Of a stretch of DNA of 64,000 nucleotides, positions 8,758-19,133 are shown piece after piece. This stretch comes from Celeribacter persicus. Its GTDB lineage: Bacteria > Pseudomonadota > Alphaproteobacteria > Rhodobacterales > Rhodobacteraceae. The notes below the pieces were generated by a model. That model was not told the origin of the DNA, ran no database searches, and was given only the letters and a program-made list of their open reading frames with translations. A program made the position numbers and the translations under genes. Every line of letters begins with the position of its first letter. Position 1 is the stretch's first letter. The DNA lies in contig NZ_QAOH01000002.1 in the NCBI RefSeq assembly GCF_003050785.1, positions 285,127-349,126 on the forward strand, in the 5' to 3' direction.

Positions 8758-9702
8758 ATGACCCAACCTGTGATCGTCAATCAGATCGACCCGGAGTTCG
8801 GCCAGACCCTCTCCGCGCATCCCAGCCAGCCGCGCGTGATCGACCATTTCGACCGGAAACGGCCCTGGGATTTGCCGGGGGACGCCGAAGTGCTGGTCAC
8901 CCGCTCCTTTCGGTCATGGCTCAAGGCCCCCGAGACGTGCGACTTTCCGGCGCTGAAATGGGTGCAGACCTTCTCCGCCGGGATAGAAACCTACCCCAAC
9001 TGGTTGATGCAGGGACGCGTGGTGACCAACGGACGCGGCCTGACCGCGCCGCAGATCGCGGAATATGTCATGGCCGCGCTTTTGCTGGTGGAAAAGGATA
9101 TTTACGGCGCCCGCACCACCTCTCTCGAAGATTGGGGCACACGGGTGTTCGGCACGCTTGAGGGCAAAAGCCTCGGCCTCATCGGCTATGGTGCGATTGG
9201 CGCAGCCGTGGCGAAACGCGCCCGGGCCTTCGACATGGAGGTGCTGGCCTGTCGGCGCGGGGCATGGCGCGAGGTGCCTGAGGGGATCACGCCTTGCGCT
9301 TCTCCCAAAGAGGTATTGGCGGGCTCGGATCATGCGGTGATCGCCATGCCTCTCACGCCCGAGACGACCGGCATGGTGAATGACGCCCTGCTCGCGCACG
9401 CCAAGCCCGGTTTGCACCTGATCAACGTCGCACGCGGCGCGCTTGTCGAGCAAAGCGCCCTCTTGCGCGCGCTGGACGCGGGGCAATTGAGCAAGGCGAC
9501 GCTCGATGTCACACACCCGGAGCCGCCTGTCGCAGGCGATCCGATCTGGACCCATCCAAAAGTGCTTTTGACCCCGCATGAATCCTACAAAGGCGGCTTG
9601 TCGGAGCGTGCGCGGTTCGAACATAAAATGCTCGCCAACCTCGACGCCTGGCTTGCGGGCAAGCCGATGACCGATGTCGTCGACCTCGCCCGCGGTTATT
9701 GA
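8758..9702 (+). CDS. D-2-hydroxyacid dehydrogenase (NAD(P)-dependent)
   Basis: A 314-residue cytosolic oxidoreductase interconverting 2-hydroxy and 2-oxo acids, resembling glyoxylate/hydroxypyruvate reductase types. The start at 8758 gives the normal family length. The Rossmann motif GLIGYGAIGAAVA lies near residues 140-152. Catalytic residues are visible: Arg in NVARGAL (about 227), Glu in PEPP (about 254) and His in TPHES (about 274). It begins 31 bases after the RND permease and is probably co-transcribed. A metabolic link to the TakP-like transporter, which may import 2-oxo acids, is possible but unproven. Confidence 0.88.
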   Translation: MTQPVIVNQIDPEFGQTLSAHPSQPRVIDHFDRKRPWDLPGDAEVLVTRSFRSWLKAPETCDFPALKWVQTFSAGIETYPNWLMQGRVVTNGRGLTAPQIAEYVMAALLLVEKDIYGARTTSLEDWGTRVFGTLEGKSLGLIGYGAIGAAVAKRARAFDMEVLACRRGAWREVPEGITPCASPKEVLAGSDHAVIAMPLTPETTGMVNDALLAHAKPGLHLINVARGALVEQSALLRALDAGQLSKATLDVTHPEPPVAGDPIWTHPKVLLTPHESYKGGLSERARFEHKMLANLDAWLAGKPMTDVVDLARGY

Positions 9703-9704
9703 AT

Positions 9705-9902
9705 TCAGGCCCCTTTGAAGCTCGGCACGTCGACCGGTTCAAGATCCGCCGGGCTTTCTCCCTCCTGAATTTTCTGACAGGCGACCGGGTAATGGTCGGA
9801 GGTGGTGCATTGCGACACCGGATATGTCTCCACCTGATCACAGGCGGCAAGGGTCCCCAGAGTCAATGTGGCCAACGCCACGGGCAGGATGAGTTTTTTC
9901 AT
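9705..9902 (-). CDS. Small lipoprotein, unknown function
   Basis: A 65-residue secreted protein: MKK start, hydrophobic core, then lipobox LAAC with the acylated Cys at position 21. The mature part has two further Cys (CTTSDHYPVACQ), which could form a disulfide, and a Pro-rich end. AGGAG lies just upstream of the ATG. It converges with the dehydrogenase, with two bases between the stop codons. I do not recognise a family. It could act at the outer membrane or be a periplasmic stress protein; nothing in the sequence decides. Confidence 0.75.
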   Translation of the reverse strand: MKKLILPVALATLTLGTLAACDQVETYPVSQCTTSDHYPVACQKIQEGESPADLEPVDVPSFKGA

Positions 9903-9944
9903 ATCAGGCTCCTCATAAAGAACGTTTCGCCACCCTATGTGGGA

Positions 9945-9957
9945 GTTTTGACAAAAC
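9945..9957. promoter_or_regulatory. Perfect 13-base palindrome before the lipoprotein gene
   Basis: GTTTTGACAAAAC is exactly symmetric about its central base. On the minus strand it sits between a TTGACG (-35 candidate) and ACATAG (-10 candidate), a position where a repressor would block the promoter of the 65-residue lipoprotein. Confidence 0.4.
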
Positions 9958-9982
9958 CGTCAATATGAGAAGTGCCCCAAAA

Positions 9983-9998
9983 TGAACTGATCAGTTCA
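9983..9998. promoter_or_regulatory. Perfect 16-base palindrome, TetR-type operator candidate
   Basis: TGAACTGATCAGTTCA is a perfect palindrome with the ACTGATCAGT core common in TetR-family operators. It lies between two divergently read small lipoprotein genes (9902 and 10121). No TetR gene is in this window, so any regulator acts from elsewhere. Confidence 0.45.
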
Positions 9999-10120
9999 CT
10001 TTTTGTGTCATCCAACCCCTTCCCCTTTGTATTCAATCCATTAAAGCGTCCTGCCTCTATGTGATGTCTCAGGTTAAAGGCTGGGCGCTTTAGACTGCGT
10101 GGGATCACAGAGGACGGGAT

Positions 10121-10276
10121 ATGTCACGGTTTCTGATGGGTTCGGCGCTTATGCTGCTCACCGGCTGTTACGGCTTTGTCGTCGCGTATCAGAACCTCGC
10201 GCGATGCGATGGCAGTGCCGCGCCGCTGGTGCCGGCCAGACGTAAAAGCGACGCCTGCCACCATTACTTTGCCTGA
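10121..10276 (+). CDS. 51-residue lipoprotein-like peptide
   Basis: A short gene with a good ribosome-binding site (AGAGGACGG) before ATG. It encodes a hydrophobic signal ending in lipobox LLTGC (Cys 16), then about 35 residues with two more Cys and a CHHYFA ending. Size, spacing and lipobox make it a credible tiny lipoprotein or membrane peptide. The Cys-His-His motif at the C-terminus could bind a metal, which is speculation. It is read towards adenine deaminase, and the stop codons of both genes lie inside one hairpin. I do not recognise the family. Confidence 0.6.
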   Translation: MSRFLMGSALMLLTGCYGFVVAYQNLARCDGSAAPLVPARRKSDACHHYFA

Positions 10277-10296
10277 GCGGTCTTCTGCGCTCAGGC
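10271..10296. terminator. Terminator-like hairpin spanning two convergent stop codons
   Basis: GCCTGAGCG and CGCTCAGGC pair over 9 bases around an 8-base loop. The stem contains the stop codon of the 51-residue peptide and that of adenine deaminase. There is no strong T-run, so termination efficiency is uncertain. Confidence 0.55.
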
Positions 10297-11985
10297 GATG
10301 ATCTCGAATTTCGTCACATCGACCATGCCCCGGTCGGTGATCTTGAGCGCCGGGATCACGGGAAGCGCCAGAAACGCCAGTTGCAGGAACGGTTCTTCCA
10401 GAGTGACACCGAGAGAGGCCGCCGCCGCACGCAGATCGACAAGATGATCGCGCACCACCTCGAAGGGCTCCAAACTCATCAGCCCCGCCACCGGCAGCGC
10501 CAGTTCCGCCAAGACCTCCCCATCGCGGACCACGACGAACCCGCCCTCGATCTCCGACAGACGGTTCGCGGCCAGCGCCATATCGGCGTAATCGACACCG
10601 ACGCAGGCAATGTTGTGATGGTCATGACAGACCGTCGAAGCAATCGCCCCGGCCTTGAGGCCAAAGCCTTTGACGAAGCCGCTGGCGATATTGCCATTCT
10701 TGCCGTGGCGTTCGATGACCGTGATCCGGCTCAGATCGCGGTCCGGGTCCGGTGCCTTGTCGCCATCGACGATGGGCACGGTCTCGCGCAGGTGTTCGGT
10801 GATGATCTTGCCCTCGATGATGCCGATCACGTCGACCTCTTCGCGGTTGCCGGTCGCGCGGAAGTCCTCCGGTTTCACCTGTGGCGCTTTCACTGACCCG
10901 CGTCCCACCGGCGCGACATGGCCGCGCGCGGCGAAGGCCTCGTCTGTCACCTCAACCCCGCCCGCTAACACTATGACAGCATTGCATTTTTCCAGACTGT
11001 CGAGCACCACGATATCCGCGCGTTTACCAGGTGCAATCATGCCGCGATCCTTGAGCCCAAAGGCCTCCGCCGCCGACAAAGTCGCCGCGCGGTACACCGC
11101 CAGCGCCGGACTGCCCAGCTCGATCAGCGTGCGAATGACGTAATCCAGATGGCCGTATTCGCCGATGTCCAGAGGGTTGCGATCATCGGTACACAGGCAC
11201 ATATAGGGCGCGGTCAGATGGGTCAGAAGCGGTTGCAGCGCGTGCATATCCTTTGACACCGACCCTTCGCGGATCAAAACCCGCATCCCCTTGCGCAGCT
11301 TCTCGCGCGCTTCCTCGGCGGTGGTCGCCTCATGTTCCGTGCGGATGCCCGCCGCGATATAGGCGTTGAGGTCCATACCCGAAAGCTGCGGACAATGGCC
11401 GTCGATATGGGCGTCCTCGAAGAGACGGATTTTCTTCATCGCCTCGGGGTCGCGATAGATCACGCCCGGATAATTCATGAACTCCGCAAGGCCGATGCCC
11501 GACGGATGGCCCATGACCTCCTTGAGATCATCCGCCAAAAGCTCCGCCCCCGCCGTCTCCATATGCGTGGAGGGCACACAGGAGGACAGTTGCACCCGGA
11601 TCGACATCAGCGTGTGCTCGGACGCCTCCTGAAAATAGCGGATGCCCGGCAGGCCGATGACATTGGCGATCTCATGCGGGTCGCAGATCGCCGTGGTCAC
11701 GCCCCGCGGCAAAACACAGCGGTCGAACTCGAACGGCGTCACAAGGGAGCTTTCGATATGCAGATGCGTGTCGATGAAGCCAGGCACGATCACTTTGCCC
11801 GTCACGTCGATCTCGCGCTTTCCCTCGTAGCGCTCATAAACCCCCGCGATCCGGTCGCCGACGATGGCCACATCGCCGACGATCAGCTCACCGGTCATCA
11901 GGTCAAAGATCGAACCGTTTTTCAAAACGATATCCGCAGGCGCCTCGCCGCGCGCCACCGCAATCCGCCGTTCCAGATCCGCCAT
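10291..11985 (-). CDS. ade: Adenine deaminase
   Basis: A 564-residue cytosolic metalloenzyme of the amidohydrolase superfamily that converts adenine to hypoxanthine for purine salvage. The ATG at 11985 has an ideal GAAGGAG site; a much longer upstream reading frame merely runs through cysG. The metal-binding motif DTHLHIESS lies at residues 72-80, with HCPQLSG and [10 protein letters not shown] further on, as in the AdeC family. The C-terminal part ([16 protein letters not shown] region and a final substrate-domain) is full length. It starts 11 bases after the cysG stop, so the two are probably co-transcribed although their pathways are unrelated. Confidence 0.93.
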   Translation of the reverse strand: MADLERRIAVARGEAPADIVLKNGSIFDLMTGELIVGDVAIVGDRIAGVYERYEGKREIDVTGKVIVPGFIDTHLHIESSLVTPFEFDRCVLPRGVTTAICDPHEIANVIGLPGIRYFQEASEHTLMSIRVQLSSCVPSTHMETAGAELLADDLKEVMGHPSGIGLAEFMNYPGVIYRDPEAMKKIRLFEDAHIDGHCPQLSGMDLNAYIAAGIRTEHEATTAEEAREKLRKGMRVLIREGSVSKDMHALQPLLTHLTAPYMCLCTDDRNPLDIGEYGHLDYVIRTLIELGSPALAVYRAATLSAAEAFGLKDRGMIAPGKRADIVVLDSLEKCNAVIVLAGGVEVTDEAFAARGHVAPVGRGSVKAPQVKPEDFRATGNREEVDVIGIIEGKIITEHLRETVPIVDGDKAPDPDRDLSRITVIERHGKNGNIASGFVKGFGLKAGAIASTVCHDHHNIACVGVDYADMALAANRLSEIEGGFVVVRDGEVLAELALPVAGLMSLEPFEVVRDHLVDLRAAAASLGVTLEEPFLQLAFLALPVIPALKITDRGMVDVTKFEIIA

Positions 11986-11996
11986 TTTCGTCTCCT

Positions 11997-12977
11997 TCAA
12001 ACCCTCACCGCCGGCACGCGCTCCACATCCTCGGGCAGCCCCAAAGCCGCCCGTTCCGCATCGCGTCGCGGCACCAGCCAGACAACCCGCGCACCCTTCT
12101 CGTAGTCTTGCAGAACAACGTGACGCTGATCCGACAGAAGCCAGTCCTCCGTGCCGTGGCTCACGCCGACGATCACCCGCTCGGCGTCGCGTCGCGCCAG
12201 TTCCAGCATCGGCGCGAATTCCGCCTCGGCACAGACCACCAGATCGGCCTCCTGCAAACGCTGCACAGCGCGCAGCGTCAGAAGGTCCGGATCGGGGCTT
12301 CCGATCGGCAGAAGCGCCAGAGCGCCCCGCGCATCGTCCTCCGGCGCACCACCCGCGGCAATCGCGGCCTTGATCTTTTCCGCAGCCTCCCGCTCCGCCC
12401 CACGGGCAAAGAGAGTGCGCGGGGCATCGTGATAAACCCACCGCCAGAATTCCCGGCGTTTCTCGCGCGGCACCTCCTGCGCCACCGCCTCGCGCAACCG
12501 CCCCGCAAGCGCCACAAGCTCCCCCAGACGCGGTTCGAGAATCTCCTCCAGCCGGGTCTTGATCTGACGCGCCAGAACCGGCGCCGCCCCCTCTGTCCCA
12601 ATCGCCACCACCAGAGGATCGCGGTCCACGATGGAAGGCGTGTTTGCCTCGCAGAGATCGGGCCGGTCGACGACGTTCACCAGAGCACCCGCGTCGCACA
12701 CGATCTGCGCCATGCGCACATCGCAGTCTTCGTCCCCGGTGCAGACAAACACCAGAGCCGCATTGACAAACAGATCGTCGGTGATCTCGCCCGCATGCTG
12801 CACCGCCCTGTTGTCCGCAACCAGAGCCGCCAGTTCCGGGTCGAGTTCCGGCGCCGCCAGAACGATCCGCGCCTCGGTCTTGAGCATCAGCCGAGCCTTT
12901 TGCGCCGCCGTCTCGCCGCCCCCGATGATGACGACATCGCGCCCGGTCATACGCAGGAACATGGGAAAGAATTTCAT
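11997..12977 (-). CDS. cysG: Siroheme synthase (CysG) with shortened methylase domain
   Basis: 326 residues from the ATG at 12977. The N-terminal two thirds is a precorrin-2 dehydrogenase/sirohydrochlorin ferrochelatase: [11 protein letters not shown] site [14 protein letters not shown] (residues 15-28), and [15 protein letters not shown]. From about residue 222 it continues into a uroporphyrinogen-III methylase-like start ([20 protein letters not shown]) but ends after roughly 105 residues, whereas a complete methylase is about 240. The Gly-rich GAGPGDPDLLT motif is altered to [10 protein letters not shown], so this part is unlikely to methylate. A separate methylase elsewhere would be needed to make siroheme for sulfite or nitrite reductase. 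Confidence 0.85.
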   Translation of the reverse strand: MKFFPMFLRMTGRDVVIIGGGETAAQKARLMLKTEARIVLAAPELDPELAALVADNRAVQHAGEITDDLFVNAALVFVCTGDEDCDVRMAQIVCDAGALVNVVDRPDLCEANTPSIVDRDPLVVAIGTEGAAPVLARQIKTRLEEILEPRLGELVALAGRLREAVAQEVPREKRREFWRWVYHDAPRTLFARGAEREAAEKIKAAIAAGGAPEDDARGALALLPIGSPDPDLLTLRAVQRLQEADLVVCAEAEFAPMLELARRDAERVIVGVSHGTEDWLLSDQRHVVLQDYEKGARVVWLVPRRDAERAALGLPEDVERVPAVRV

Positions 12978-13186
12978 AGGGTGCGGCCTCTTCGTGGACT
13001 TTCGGTCAGAGTTTCCCATCGGGGCGGAAATGACAAGCCTGTCTCTTTCCTGGACCGGCTTTAATCTCATTTTACGCAGCGCTCGCGACGAGAGGCGCTA
13101 AATCTCTGGTCAAAAACCTTTTCTTGACAATTGCCGGCCCAGGGTCACCGTTAACCCAAAGACAGCCTGATTATGAAAAGCGTGAC

Positions 13187-14773
13187 ATGACTTCCCCGGA
13201 CACGACCTCACCTGCTCCCAAAGACGACATTCTGGACCTGTTCATCATCGGTGGCGGCGTGAATGGCTGCGGCATTGCCCGCGATGCCGCCGGGCGCGGC
13301 CTCAAGGTCGCTCTGGCCGAGATGGGCGATCTGGCGCAGGCAACCTCGTCGGCCTCCTCGAAGCTCTTTCACGGCGGCCTGCGCTATCTCGAATATGGTG
13401 AGGTCCGTCTGGTGCGCGAGGCTTTGGAGGAACGCGAGGTCCTGCTCAAGGCCATGCCGCATATCGCTTTTCCCATGCGCTTTGTCCTGCCGATCTCGAA
13501 AGAAATGCGGTTTGACGCGGACACACCGATCTCGAAACTTCTGAAATACACCATGCCCTGGCTCAAGGGGCAGCGCCCCGGCTGGATCATCCGCATCGGG
13601 CTCTGGATGTATGACCATCTGGGCAAACGCAAGATCCTTCCCGGCACCACGGGCTATGACCTTGCCGGTCGCCCCGAGGGCGCGCCCTTGCAGGACCGGT
13701 TCAAACACGCGTTCGAATATTCCGATGTCTGGGTCGATGACGCCCGCCTCGTGGTGCTCAATGCGATGGATGCCCGCGATCTGGGCGCGAAGATCATGAC
13801 GCGGGCTAAAGTGACCTCGGCGAAACGCGCAGGCGATCACTGGGAGATCGAGGTCGAGGGTCAGGGCATCTTTCGGGCCAAAGCCCTCGTCAACGCTGGC
13901 GGACCCTGGGTCGCCGACATCCTCACCGGCGTGATCCGCGCCAATTCGACCGAACGTGTGCGCCTCGTGCGCGGCTCGCATATCGTCGTCAACCGGCTCT
14001 ACGAACACGAAAAGGCTTATTTCCTGCAAGGTCCTGACGGGCGGATCATCTTTTTCCTGCCATTTCAGCGCGATTTCACCATGATCGGCACGACCGAAGC
14101 CCGGCATGAGGCCGACCCGCTGGTGGCCGAAGCCACATTCGAGGAAAAGCGCTATCTTCTCGATTTCGCCAACCAGTATCTCAGGACACCTCTGACACAG
14201 GCCGATGTGGTGCATAGTTTCGCGGGCGTCCGCCCGCTCTATGAGGACGGAGCCTCGACCGCGACGGCGGCGACGCGCGAATATGTGCTTTCGCTCGATC
14301 AGAACGGCCCGCCCTTGCTCAACGTCTTCGGCGGCAAGATCACCACCTACCGCAAACTCGCCGAAGCCGCTCTCGCCAAACTCACACCGTTCTTCGTCAT
14401 GACAGAGCCGTGGACTAAGGAAGCCCTCCTGCCCGGAGGCTTCACCTATGGCCATGACATGGAACAGGTGACCTCCCTCACCCTGCAATTTCCCTTCCTG
14501 ACACCCGAGGCCGCCGACCGGCTCGTGCATCTTTACGGCCGCAACGCCGCCGCGATTTTCGACGACGTGGTGGGGCCAACAGACATGGGGCGCGATTTCG
14601 GCCATGGGCTGACGGAAGCGGAACTGCGCTATCTCATCCGCGAGGAATTCGCCCGCGACGTCGAGGACGTGATCTGGCGACGTACCAAACTCGGTCTGCG
14701 CCTCAGCGCCGCCGAGATCGCCGCCATCGACGACTGGATGCGCCAGCACGTCCCCCTGCTTGCCGATCTGTAA
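13187..14773 (+). CDS. glpD: Aerobic glycerol-3-phosphate dehydrogenase
   Basis: 528 residues from the ATG at 13187. This membrane-associated FAD enzyme oxidises glycerol 3-phosphate to dihydroxyacetone phosphate and passes electrons to quinone. The N-terminal dinucleotide motif [20 protein letters not shown] is followed by [13 protein letters not shown], the classical GlpD flavin-contact signature. The C-terminal GlpD cap domain ([19 protein letters not shown]) is present and the length is right. Only a weak ribosome-binding site (GAAAAG) is visible. A TTGACA at 13124-13129 could be its -35. It leads an operon with glpK 34 bases downstream; no glpF or glpR is in the window. Confidence 0.95.
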   Translation: MTSPDTTSPAPKDDILDLFIIGGGVNGCGIARDAAGRGLKVALAEMGDLAQATSSASSKLFHGGLRYLEYGEVRLVREALEEREVLLKAMPHIAFPMRFVLPISKEMRFDADTPISKLLKYTMPWLKGQRPGWIIRIGLWMYDHLGKRKILPGTTGYDLAGRPEGAPLQDRFKHAFEYSDVWVDDARLVVLNAMDARDLGAKIMTRAKVTSAKRAGDHWEIEVEGQGIFRAKALVNAGGPWVADILTGVIRANSTERVRLVRGSHIVVNRLYEHEKAYFLQGPDGRIIFFLPFQRDFTMIGTTEARHEADPLVAEATFEEKRYLLDFANQYLRTPLTQADVVHSFAGVRPLYEDGASTATAATREYVLSLDQNGPPLLNVFGGKITTYRKLAEAALAKLTPFFVMTEPWTKEALLPGGFTYGHDMEQVTSLTLQFPFLTPEAADRLVHLYGRNAAAIFDDVVGPTDMGRDFGHGLTEAELRYLIREEFARDVEDVIWRRTKLGLRLSAAEIAAIDDWMRQHVPLLADL

Positions 14774-14807
14774 CCGGGTCCTTATCCTCGGCACAAAGGG
14801 AGGCATC

Positions 14808-16274
14808 ATGGCAGACACACTCGTCGCCCTCGATCAGGGCACCACATCCACGCGCACGATCCTGTTCGACGCAGATCTCACCCCGATCGCCAGCGCGCAG
14901 GAAGAATTCGCACAGCATTATCCCCGCTCCGGCTGGGTCGAACACGATGCGATGGATTTGTGGGAGACCTCGCGACGCTGTCTCGCGCAGGTTTTAACCG
15001 AGGTCCGCCCCGCCGCCCTCGGCATCACCAACCAGCGTGAAACCACGGTGGTGTGGAATGCGGACACTGGCAAACCGCTCGCCCCCGCCATCGTCTGGCA
15101 GGACCGGCGGACGTCGGAAACCTGCGCCAGGCTGCGCGCAGAAGGCTTTGAGACCGAAGTCACCGCCCGGACCGGCCTCCTGCTCGACCCGTATTTCTCC
15201 GCCACCAAGCTTGCCTATATCCTCGACCAGCACGATGGTGCCCGCGAGGCCGCCAAAGCGGGTCGCATGAAATTCGGCACGGTCGACACATGGCTGATCT
15301 GGAACCTGACCGAAGGCCGGGTGCACGCCACAGACGCGACCAACGCCTGCCGCACCATGCTCTACAACATCCATGAGGGGCGCTGGGATCAGACCATCTG
15401 CGATCGCCTCGGCATCCCGATGGAGATTCTCCCCGAGGTGCGCGACAGTGCCGCCGACTTCGGCGAAACCACCCTCTTCGGCGCAGCGCTCCCCATTCGC
15501 GGTGTCGCGGGCGATCAACAGGCCGCCACCGTCGGTCAGGCCTGTTTCACCCCCGGCATGATGAAATCCACCTATGGCACCGGCTGTTTCGCACTTCTCA
15601 ACACCGGCGCGCATCCCGTCGCCTCGCAACACCGGCTCCTCACCACCATCGCTTATCAGTTGAACGGCACCCCGACCTATGCGCTCGAAGGCTCGATCTT
15701 TGTCGCGGGCGCGGTGGTGCAATGGCTGCGCGACGAGCTTGGCGTCATCGAACAGGCCTCCGACACGCTGGAAATGGCACAAAAGGCCGATCCCGAGCAA
15801 CAGCTCTACCTCATTCCCGCCTTCACTGGCCTTGGCGCACCGTGGTGGGATGCCGAGGCGCGCGGGGCCATCTATGGCCTGACCCGCAACAGCGGGCCGA
15901 ATGAGTTCGCCCGCGCGGCGCTGGAAAGCGTCGGTTACCAGACACGGGACCTGATCGAAGCCATGCACGCCGACTGGACCGCGCCGCAAGAGACGACACT
16001 GCGCGTCGATGGCGGGCTCTCGGCCAACCCCTTCGCGATGCAGTTCCTCGCCGACATCCTCGGCGCCCCGGTGGACCGCCCCGCCAATCTGGAAACCACC
16101 GCCTTGGGGGCGGCCTATCTCGCGGGGCTGGCCGTGGGCCTCTGCCCGGCACCGCAAGAGTTTGCCCGAAACTGGCGTGCAGAAGCCACCTTCTCTCCCG
16201 AAATGGACAAAACCACACGCGAGATGAAATACAACGGCTGGACCGACGCGATCCGCCGCACGCTCAGTCACTGA
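14808..16274 (+). CDS. glpK: Glycerol kinase
   Basis: 488 residues from the ATG at 14808, which has AAAGGGAGG before it. The enzyme phosphorylates glycerol to glycerol 3-phosphate with ATP, feeding GlpD. The FGGY-family phosphate motif [16 protein letters not shown] opens the protein. [28 protein letters not shown] and [19 protein letters not shown] follow in the normal order. The length is typical (about 495). It is co-transcribed with glpD, and a GC-rich hairpin with a T-rich end follows the stop and also serves the convergent xylA. Confidence 0.95.
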   Translation: MADTLVALDQGTTSTRTILFDADLTPIASAQEEFAQHYPRSGWVEHDAMDLWETSRRCLAQVLTEVRPAALGITNQRETTVVWNADTGKPLAPAIVWQDRRTSETCARLRAEGFETEVTARTGLLLDPYFSATKLAYILDQHDGAREAAKAGRMKFGTVDTWLIWNLTEGRVHATDATNACRTMLYNIHEGRWDQTICDRLGIPMEILPEVRDSAADFGETTLFGAALPIRGVAGDQQAATVGQACFTPGMMKSTYGTGCFALLNTGAHPVASQHRLLTTIAYQLNGTPTYALEGSIFVAGAVVQWLRDELGVIEQASDTLEMAQKADPEQQLYLIPAFTGLGAPWWDAEARGAIYGLTRNSGPNEFARAALESVGYQTRDLIEAMHADWTAPQETTLRVDGGLSANPFAMQFLADILGAPVDRPANLETTALGAAYLAGLAVGLCPAPQEFARNWRAEATFSPEMDKTTREMKYNGWTDAIRRTLSH

Positions 16275-16304
16275 CGGTTTTCTGATGGCTAAAATACTCG
16301 AAAA

Positions 16305-16330
16305 GGCGGGGATGCCCCCGCCCCTTCTTG
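16305..16330. terminator. Terminator between glpK and xylA
   Basis: GGCGGGG (16305-16311) and CCCCGCC (16316-16322) form a 7-pair stem with a 4-base loop. It is preceded by AAAA and followed by CCTTCTTGTCTTTC, so it can act in both directions. Confidence 0.75.
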
Positions 16331-16348
16331 TCTTTCACACGCTGTCTG

Positions 16349-17653
16349 TCACACGAACGAACTTACGAGGTTCTCCAGCCGTTCCTGCCGCCCCGAGCGC
16401 GGTTCCGGGTTGATGCCTTCCGAAAGCACCCGCGCCTGAATGCTCTCCAGATCGCCGGTCTTCAGCATCGTCGCATTCTCCGCCTTGTCCCAATCGGCGT
16501 AACGCGCCGCGCGGTTGGCCTCCAGCCGCCCGTCTTCCAGCATCGCCGCCGCTGCTTTCAGCCCCCGAGCGCACATATCCATGCCACCAACATGGGCCAG
16601 GATCAGATCTTCGGGGTCGAGCGATTGCCGCCGGATACGCGCGTCGAAATTGGTGCCGCCGGTGGTGAAACCGCCCGCTTTCAGCACCTCGTAATACGCG
16701 AGCGCCACCTCATGCGGCGCGTTCGGGAACTGATCGGTGTCCCAGCCGGATTGATAGTCATTACGGTTCATGTCGATGGAGCCGAGGATGCCGAGCGAAG
16801 CCGCCAGCGCCAGCTCATGCTCGAACGAGTGTCCAGCGAGAATGGCGTGGCCCTGCTCTATGTTCATCTTCACCTCGCCCTCAAGCCCGTAGCGCTTGAG
16901 AAAGCCATAGACCGTCGCCACATCGAAATCATACTGATGTTTCGAAGGCTCCTGCGGCTTCGGCTCGACCAGAATAGCGCCTTTCCAGCCCATCTTATGC
17001 TTATACTCGACGACCATTTCGAGCATCCGCGCAGCCTGATCCGCCTCGCGCGTCAGATCGGTGTTCAAGAGCGTCTCATAGCCTTCACGCCCGCCCCAGA
17101 GCACGTAGTTCTCGCCCCCGAGCTTGATGGTCGCATCCATGCAGGACTTGATCGTCGCGGCACTATAGGCGAACACATCCGGGTCCGGGTTGGTCGCCGA
17201 TCCGGCCATGAAGCGGCGATGAGTAAAGAGGTTGGCCGTGCCCCACAGAAGACGGGTTTTCGAGCTTTCCATCTTCTCCGCAAAGTAATCGACGATCTCT
17301 TCGAGATTGCGTTTGCTCTCAGCAAAATCCGCCCCCTCGGGCCGCACATCGAGGTCATGGAAACAGAAGAACGGCGCTTGCAGGATGTCGAACATCTCGA
17401 AGGCCACATCGGCCTTCATCTTGGCCTTCGCCATACCCTCGCCGAACCACGGACGGTCGAACGTCCGCCCGCCGAACGGATCGCCGCCCTCATAGGCAAA
17501 GCTGTGCCAATAGGCCACGGCGAAGCGCAGATGGTCCTCCATCCGCTTGCCCATCACTACCTCATCGGGGTTGTAATGCTTGAAAGCGAACTCGTTGCCG
17601 CTTTCCGGCCCTTCATAGGCAATCTGCGGGATATTTTTGAAAAACTCTGTCAT
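16349..17653 (-). CDS. xylA: Xylose isomerase
   Basis: A 434-residue TIM-barrel enzyme interconverting D-xylose and D-xylulose with two divalent metals. It is a class II type by length and by its N-terminal extension ([18 protein letters not shown]). The catalytic [12 protein letters not shown] (His 99, Asp 102 region) is intact, as are [23 protein letters not shown], [16 protein letters not shown] and [18 protein letters not shown] metal-site stretches. Its start overlaps the xylB stop by four bases (ATGA), showing translational coupling. It is the last gene of the xylFHGBA operon. Confidence 0.96.
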   Translation of the reverse strand: MTEFFKNIPQIAYEGPESGNEFAFKHYNPDEVVMGKRMEDHLRFAVAYWHSFAYEGGDPFGGRTFDRPWFGEGMAKAKMKADVAFEMFDILQAPFFCFHDLDVRPEGADFAESKRNLEEIVDYFAEKMESSKTRLLWGTANLFTHRRFMAGSATNPDPDVFAYSAATIKSCMDATIKLGGENYVLWGGREGYETLLNTDLTREADQAARMLEMVVEYKHKMGWKGAILVEPKPQEPSKHQYDFDVATVYGFLKRYGLEGEVKMNIEQGHAILAGHSFEHELALAASLGILGSIDMNRNDYQSGWDTDQFPNAPHEVALAYYEVLKAGGFTTGGTNFDARIRRQSLDPEDLILAHVGGMDMCARGLKAAAAMLEDGRLEANRAARYADWDKAENATMLKTGDLESIQARVLSEGINPEPRSGRQERLENLVSSFV

Positions 17654-19089
17654 GTCAGCCCCTTGATAGCTTTTTGTGCAGCCTTGAACCGGGCGAACCC
17701 GTCTTCATAAGCCGTCATCAGATCCTGAACCGGGTCGATCGTGGCCTGTATGCGTGGCGTTGTGGCGATCTCCGCCCCGCCGCCCGTGGCCGCCATCATG
17801 CCCAGACGCGCCGCCCCGAAAGCGCCGCCGAAATCTCCGGCAACCGGCAGATCGACAGGCACGCCCAGAGCCGTGGCAATCGCCATGCACCAGTAATGCG
17901 AGCGCGATCCTCCGCCGACGGCCAGAAGCCGCTCGATATTGGTCCCGGTGGCGGAAAGCGCCTGCGCACAGTCCTTGATCGCGAACGTGACGCCTTCAAG
18001 CACCGCGCGCGTGCCCGCCGCCGTGTCGGTCGCATGTTCGAGCCCCGTAAACGCGCCCCGAATGGCCGCGTCATTCAAAGGCGTGCGTTCGCCGCCCAGA
18101 TAGGGCAAGAATTGCGTCTTGCCCGGCGCTTTGAGCGCGCCCAGATTGGCGGTCAGCTCCGCCGCGCCCTTGCCAACGAACCGCCCGTACCAGTTGAGCG
18201 CATCGGTCGCCGCGAGGATCACGCCCATCTGGTGCCACGTGCTCGGCAGCGCGTGACAAAACGTATGGACCGCCGTGGCGGCGTCGGGTTGATAGCCGTC
18301 ATTGGCGGCAAAAAGCACGCCGGAGGTCCCAAGGCTCACGAAAGCCTGCCCGGCCTTGACCACGCCCACGCCGATGGCCGAGGCGGCATTGTCACCGCCG
18401 CCGCCCGCGATGACGCAGGTGGTGGGAATGTTCCATTTGGCCGCCAGTTCCGGACGCAATTGGCCAGAAACCTCAGAGCCCTCGACCAGACGCGGCATGA
18501 AGCTGCGGTCCATGTCGGTCGCCGCCAGAAGATCGTCAGACCAATCGCGCGCACCTGTGTCAAACCACGCGGTGCCTGCGCTGTCAGACATCTCACCGAC
18601 GAAATCGCCCGTCAGATAGAGGCGCAGATAGTCCTTTGGCAAAAGCACCTTTCGGACCTGCGCGAAAATCTCCGGCTCGTTGTTTTTCACCCAGGCAAGC
18701 TTCGGCGCGGTGAAGCCCGGAAAAACGATATTGCCGGTGATCGCCCGAAAGCGCGGATCGGCATCGAGCGCGGCAGCCTCGGCATGGGATCGCGTGTCGT
18801 TCCACAGGATGCAGGGCCGCAGCACCTGATCCGCGGCATCGAGCAACGTCGCGCCGTGCATCTGCCCTGAGAGACCGATGCCCTTGACGCCCGACAGGTC
18901 CGCCTTCTCACCCAAAGCGGCCATCACCGCATCGCAGGCCGCAAGCCACGCCGCCGGGTCCTGTTCCGACCAGCCGTCTTGCGGGCGCTCGTTGCTCAGA
19001 GGCGCACCGGCCTCCGCCACGACATTTTGCTCCGCGTCGATCAGCAGGGCTTTGAGACCGGAGGTCCCGAGATCAAGTCCGATATACAT
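17650..19089 (-). CDS. xylB: Xylulokinase
   Basis: 479 residues from the ATG at 19089, chosen because [18 protein letters not shown] is the standard FGGY-kinase opening. It phosphorylates D-xylulose to xylulose 5-phosphate for the pentose phosphate pathway. [13 protein letters not shown] (substrate contact), [16 protein letters not shown] and [17 protein letters not shown] (ATP site) are in place. It lies 44 bases after xylG and overlaps xylA. Confidence 0.95.
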   Translation of the reverse strand: MYIGLDLGTSGLKALLIDAEQNVVAEAGAPLSNERPQDGWSEQDPAAWLAACDAVMAALGEKADLSGVKGIGLSGQMHGATLLDAADQVLRPCILWNDTRSHAEAAALDADPRFRAITGNIVFPGFTAPKLAWVKNNEPEIFAQVRKVLLPKDYLRLYLTGDFVGEMSDSAGTAWFDTGARDWSDDLLAATDMDRSFMPRLVEGSEVSGQLRPELAAKWNIPTTCVIAGGGGDNAASAIGVGVVKAGQAFVSLGTSGVLFAANDGYQPDAATAVHTFCHALPSTWHQMGVILAATDALNWYGRFVGKGAAELTANLGALKAPGKTQFLPYLGGERTPLNDAAIRGAFTGLEHATDTAAGTRAVLEGVTFAIKDCAQALSATGTNIERLLAVGGGSRSHYWCMAIATALGVPVDLPVAGDFGGAFGAARLGMMAATGGGAEIATTPRIQATIDPVQDLMTAYEDGFARFKAAQKAIKGLT

Positions 19090-19133
19090 GAATGATCCGT
19101 ATGTTGCGGGCGGGCGTCCTGCCCACCCAAGGT

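Noticed and set aside
11986..12699. In-frame upstream extension of adenine deaminase to about 802 residues
   Set aside because: It lies entirely inside cysG in another frame, has low-complexity Gly/Arg composition, and the ATG at 11985 has an ideal ribosome site and begins the conserved adenine deaminase sequence.
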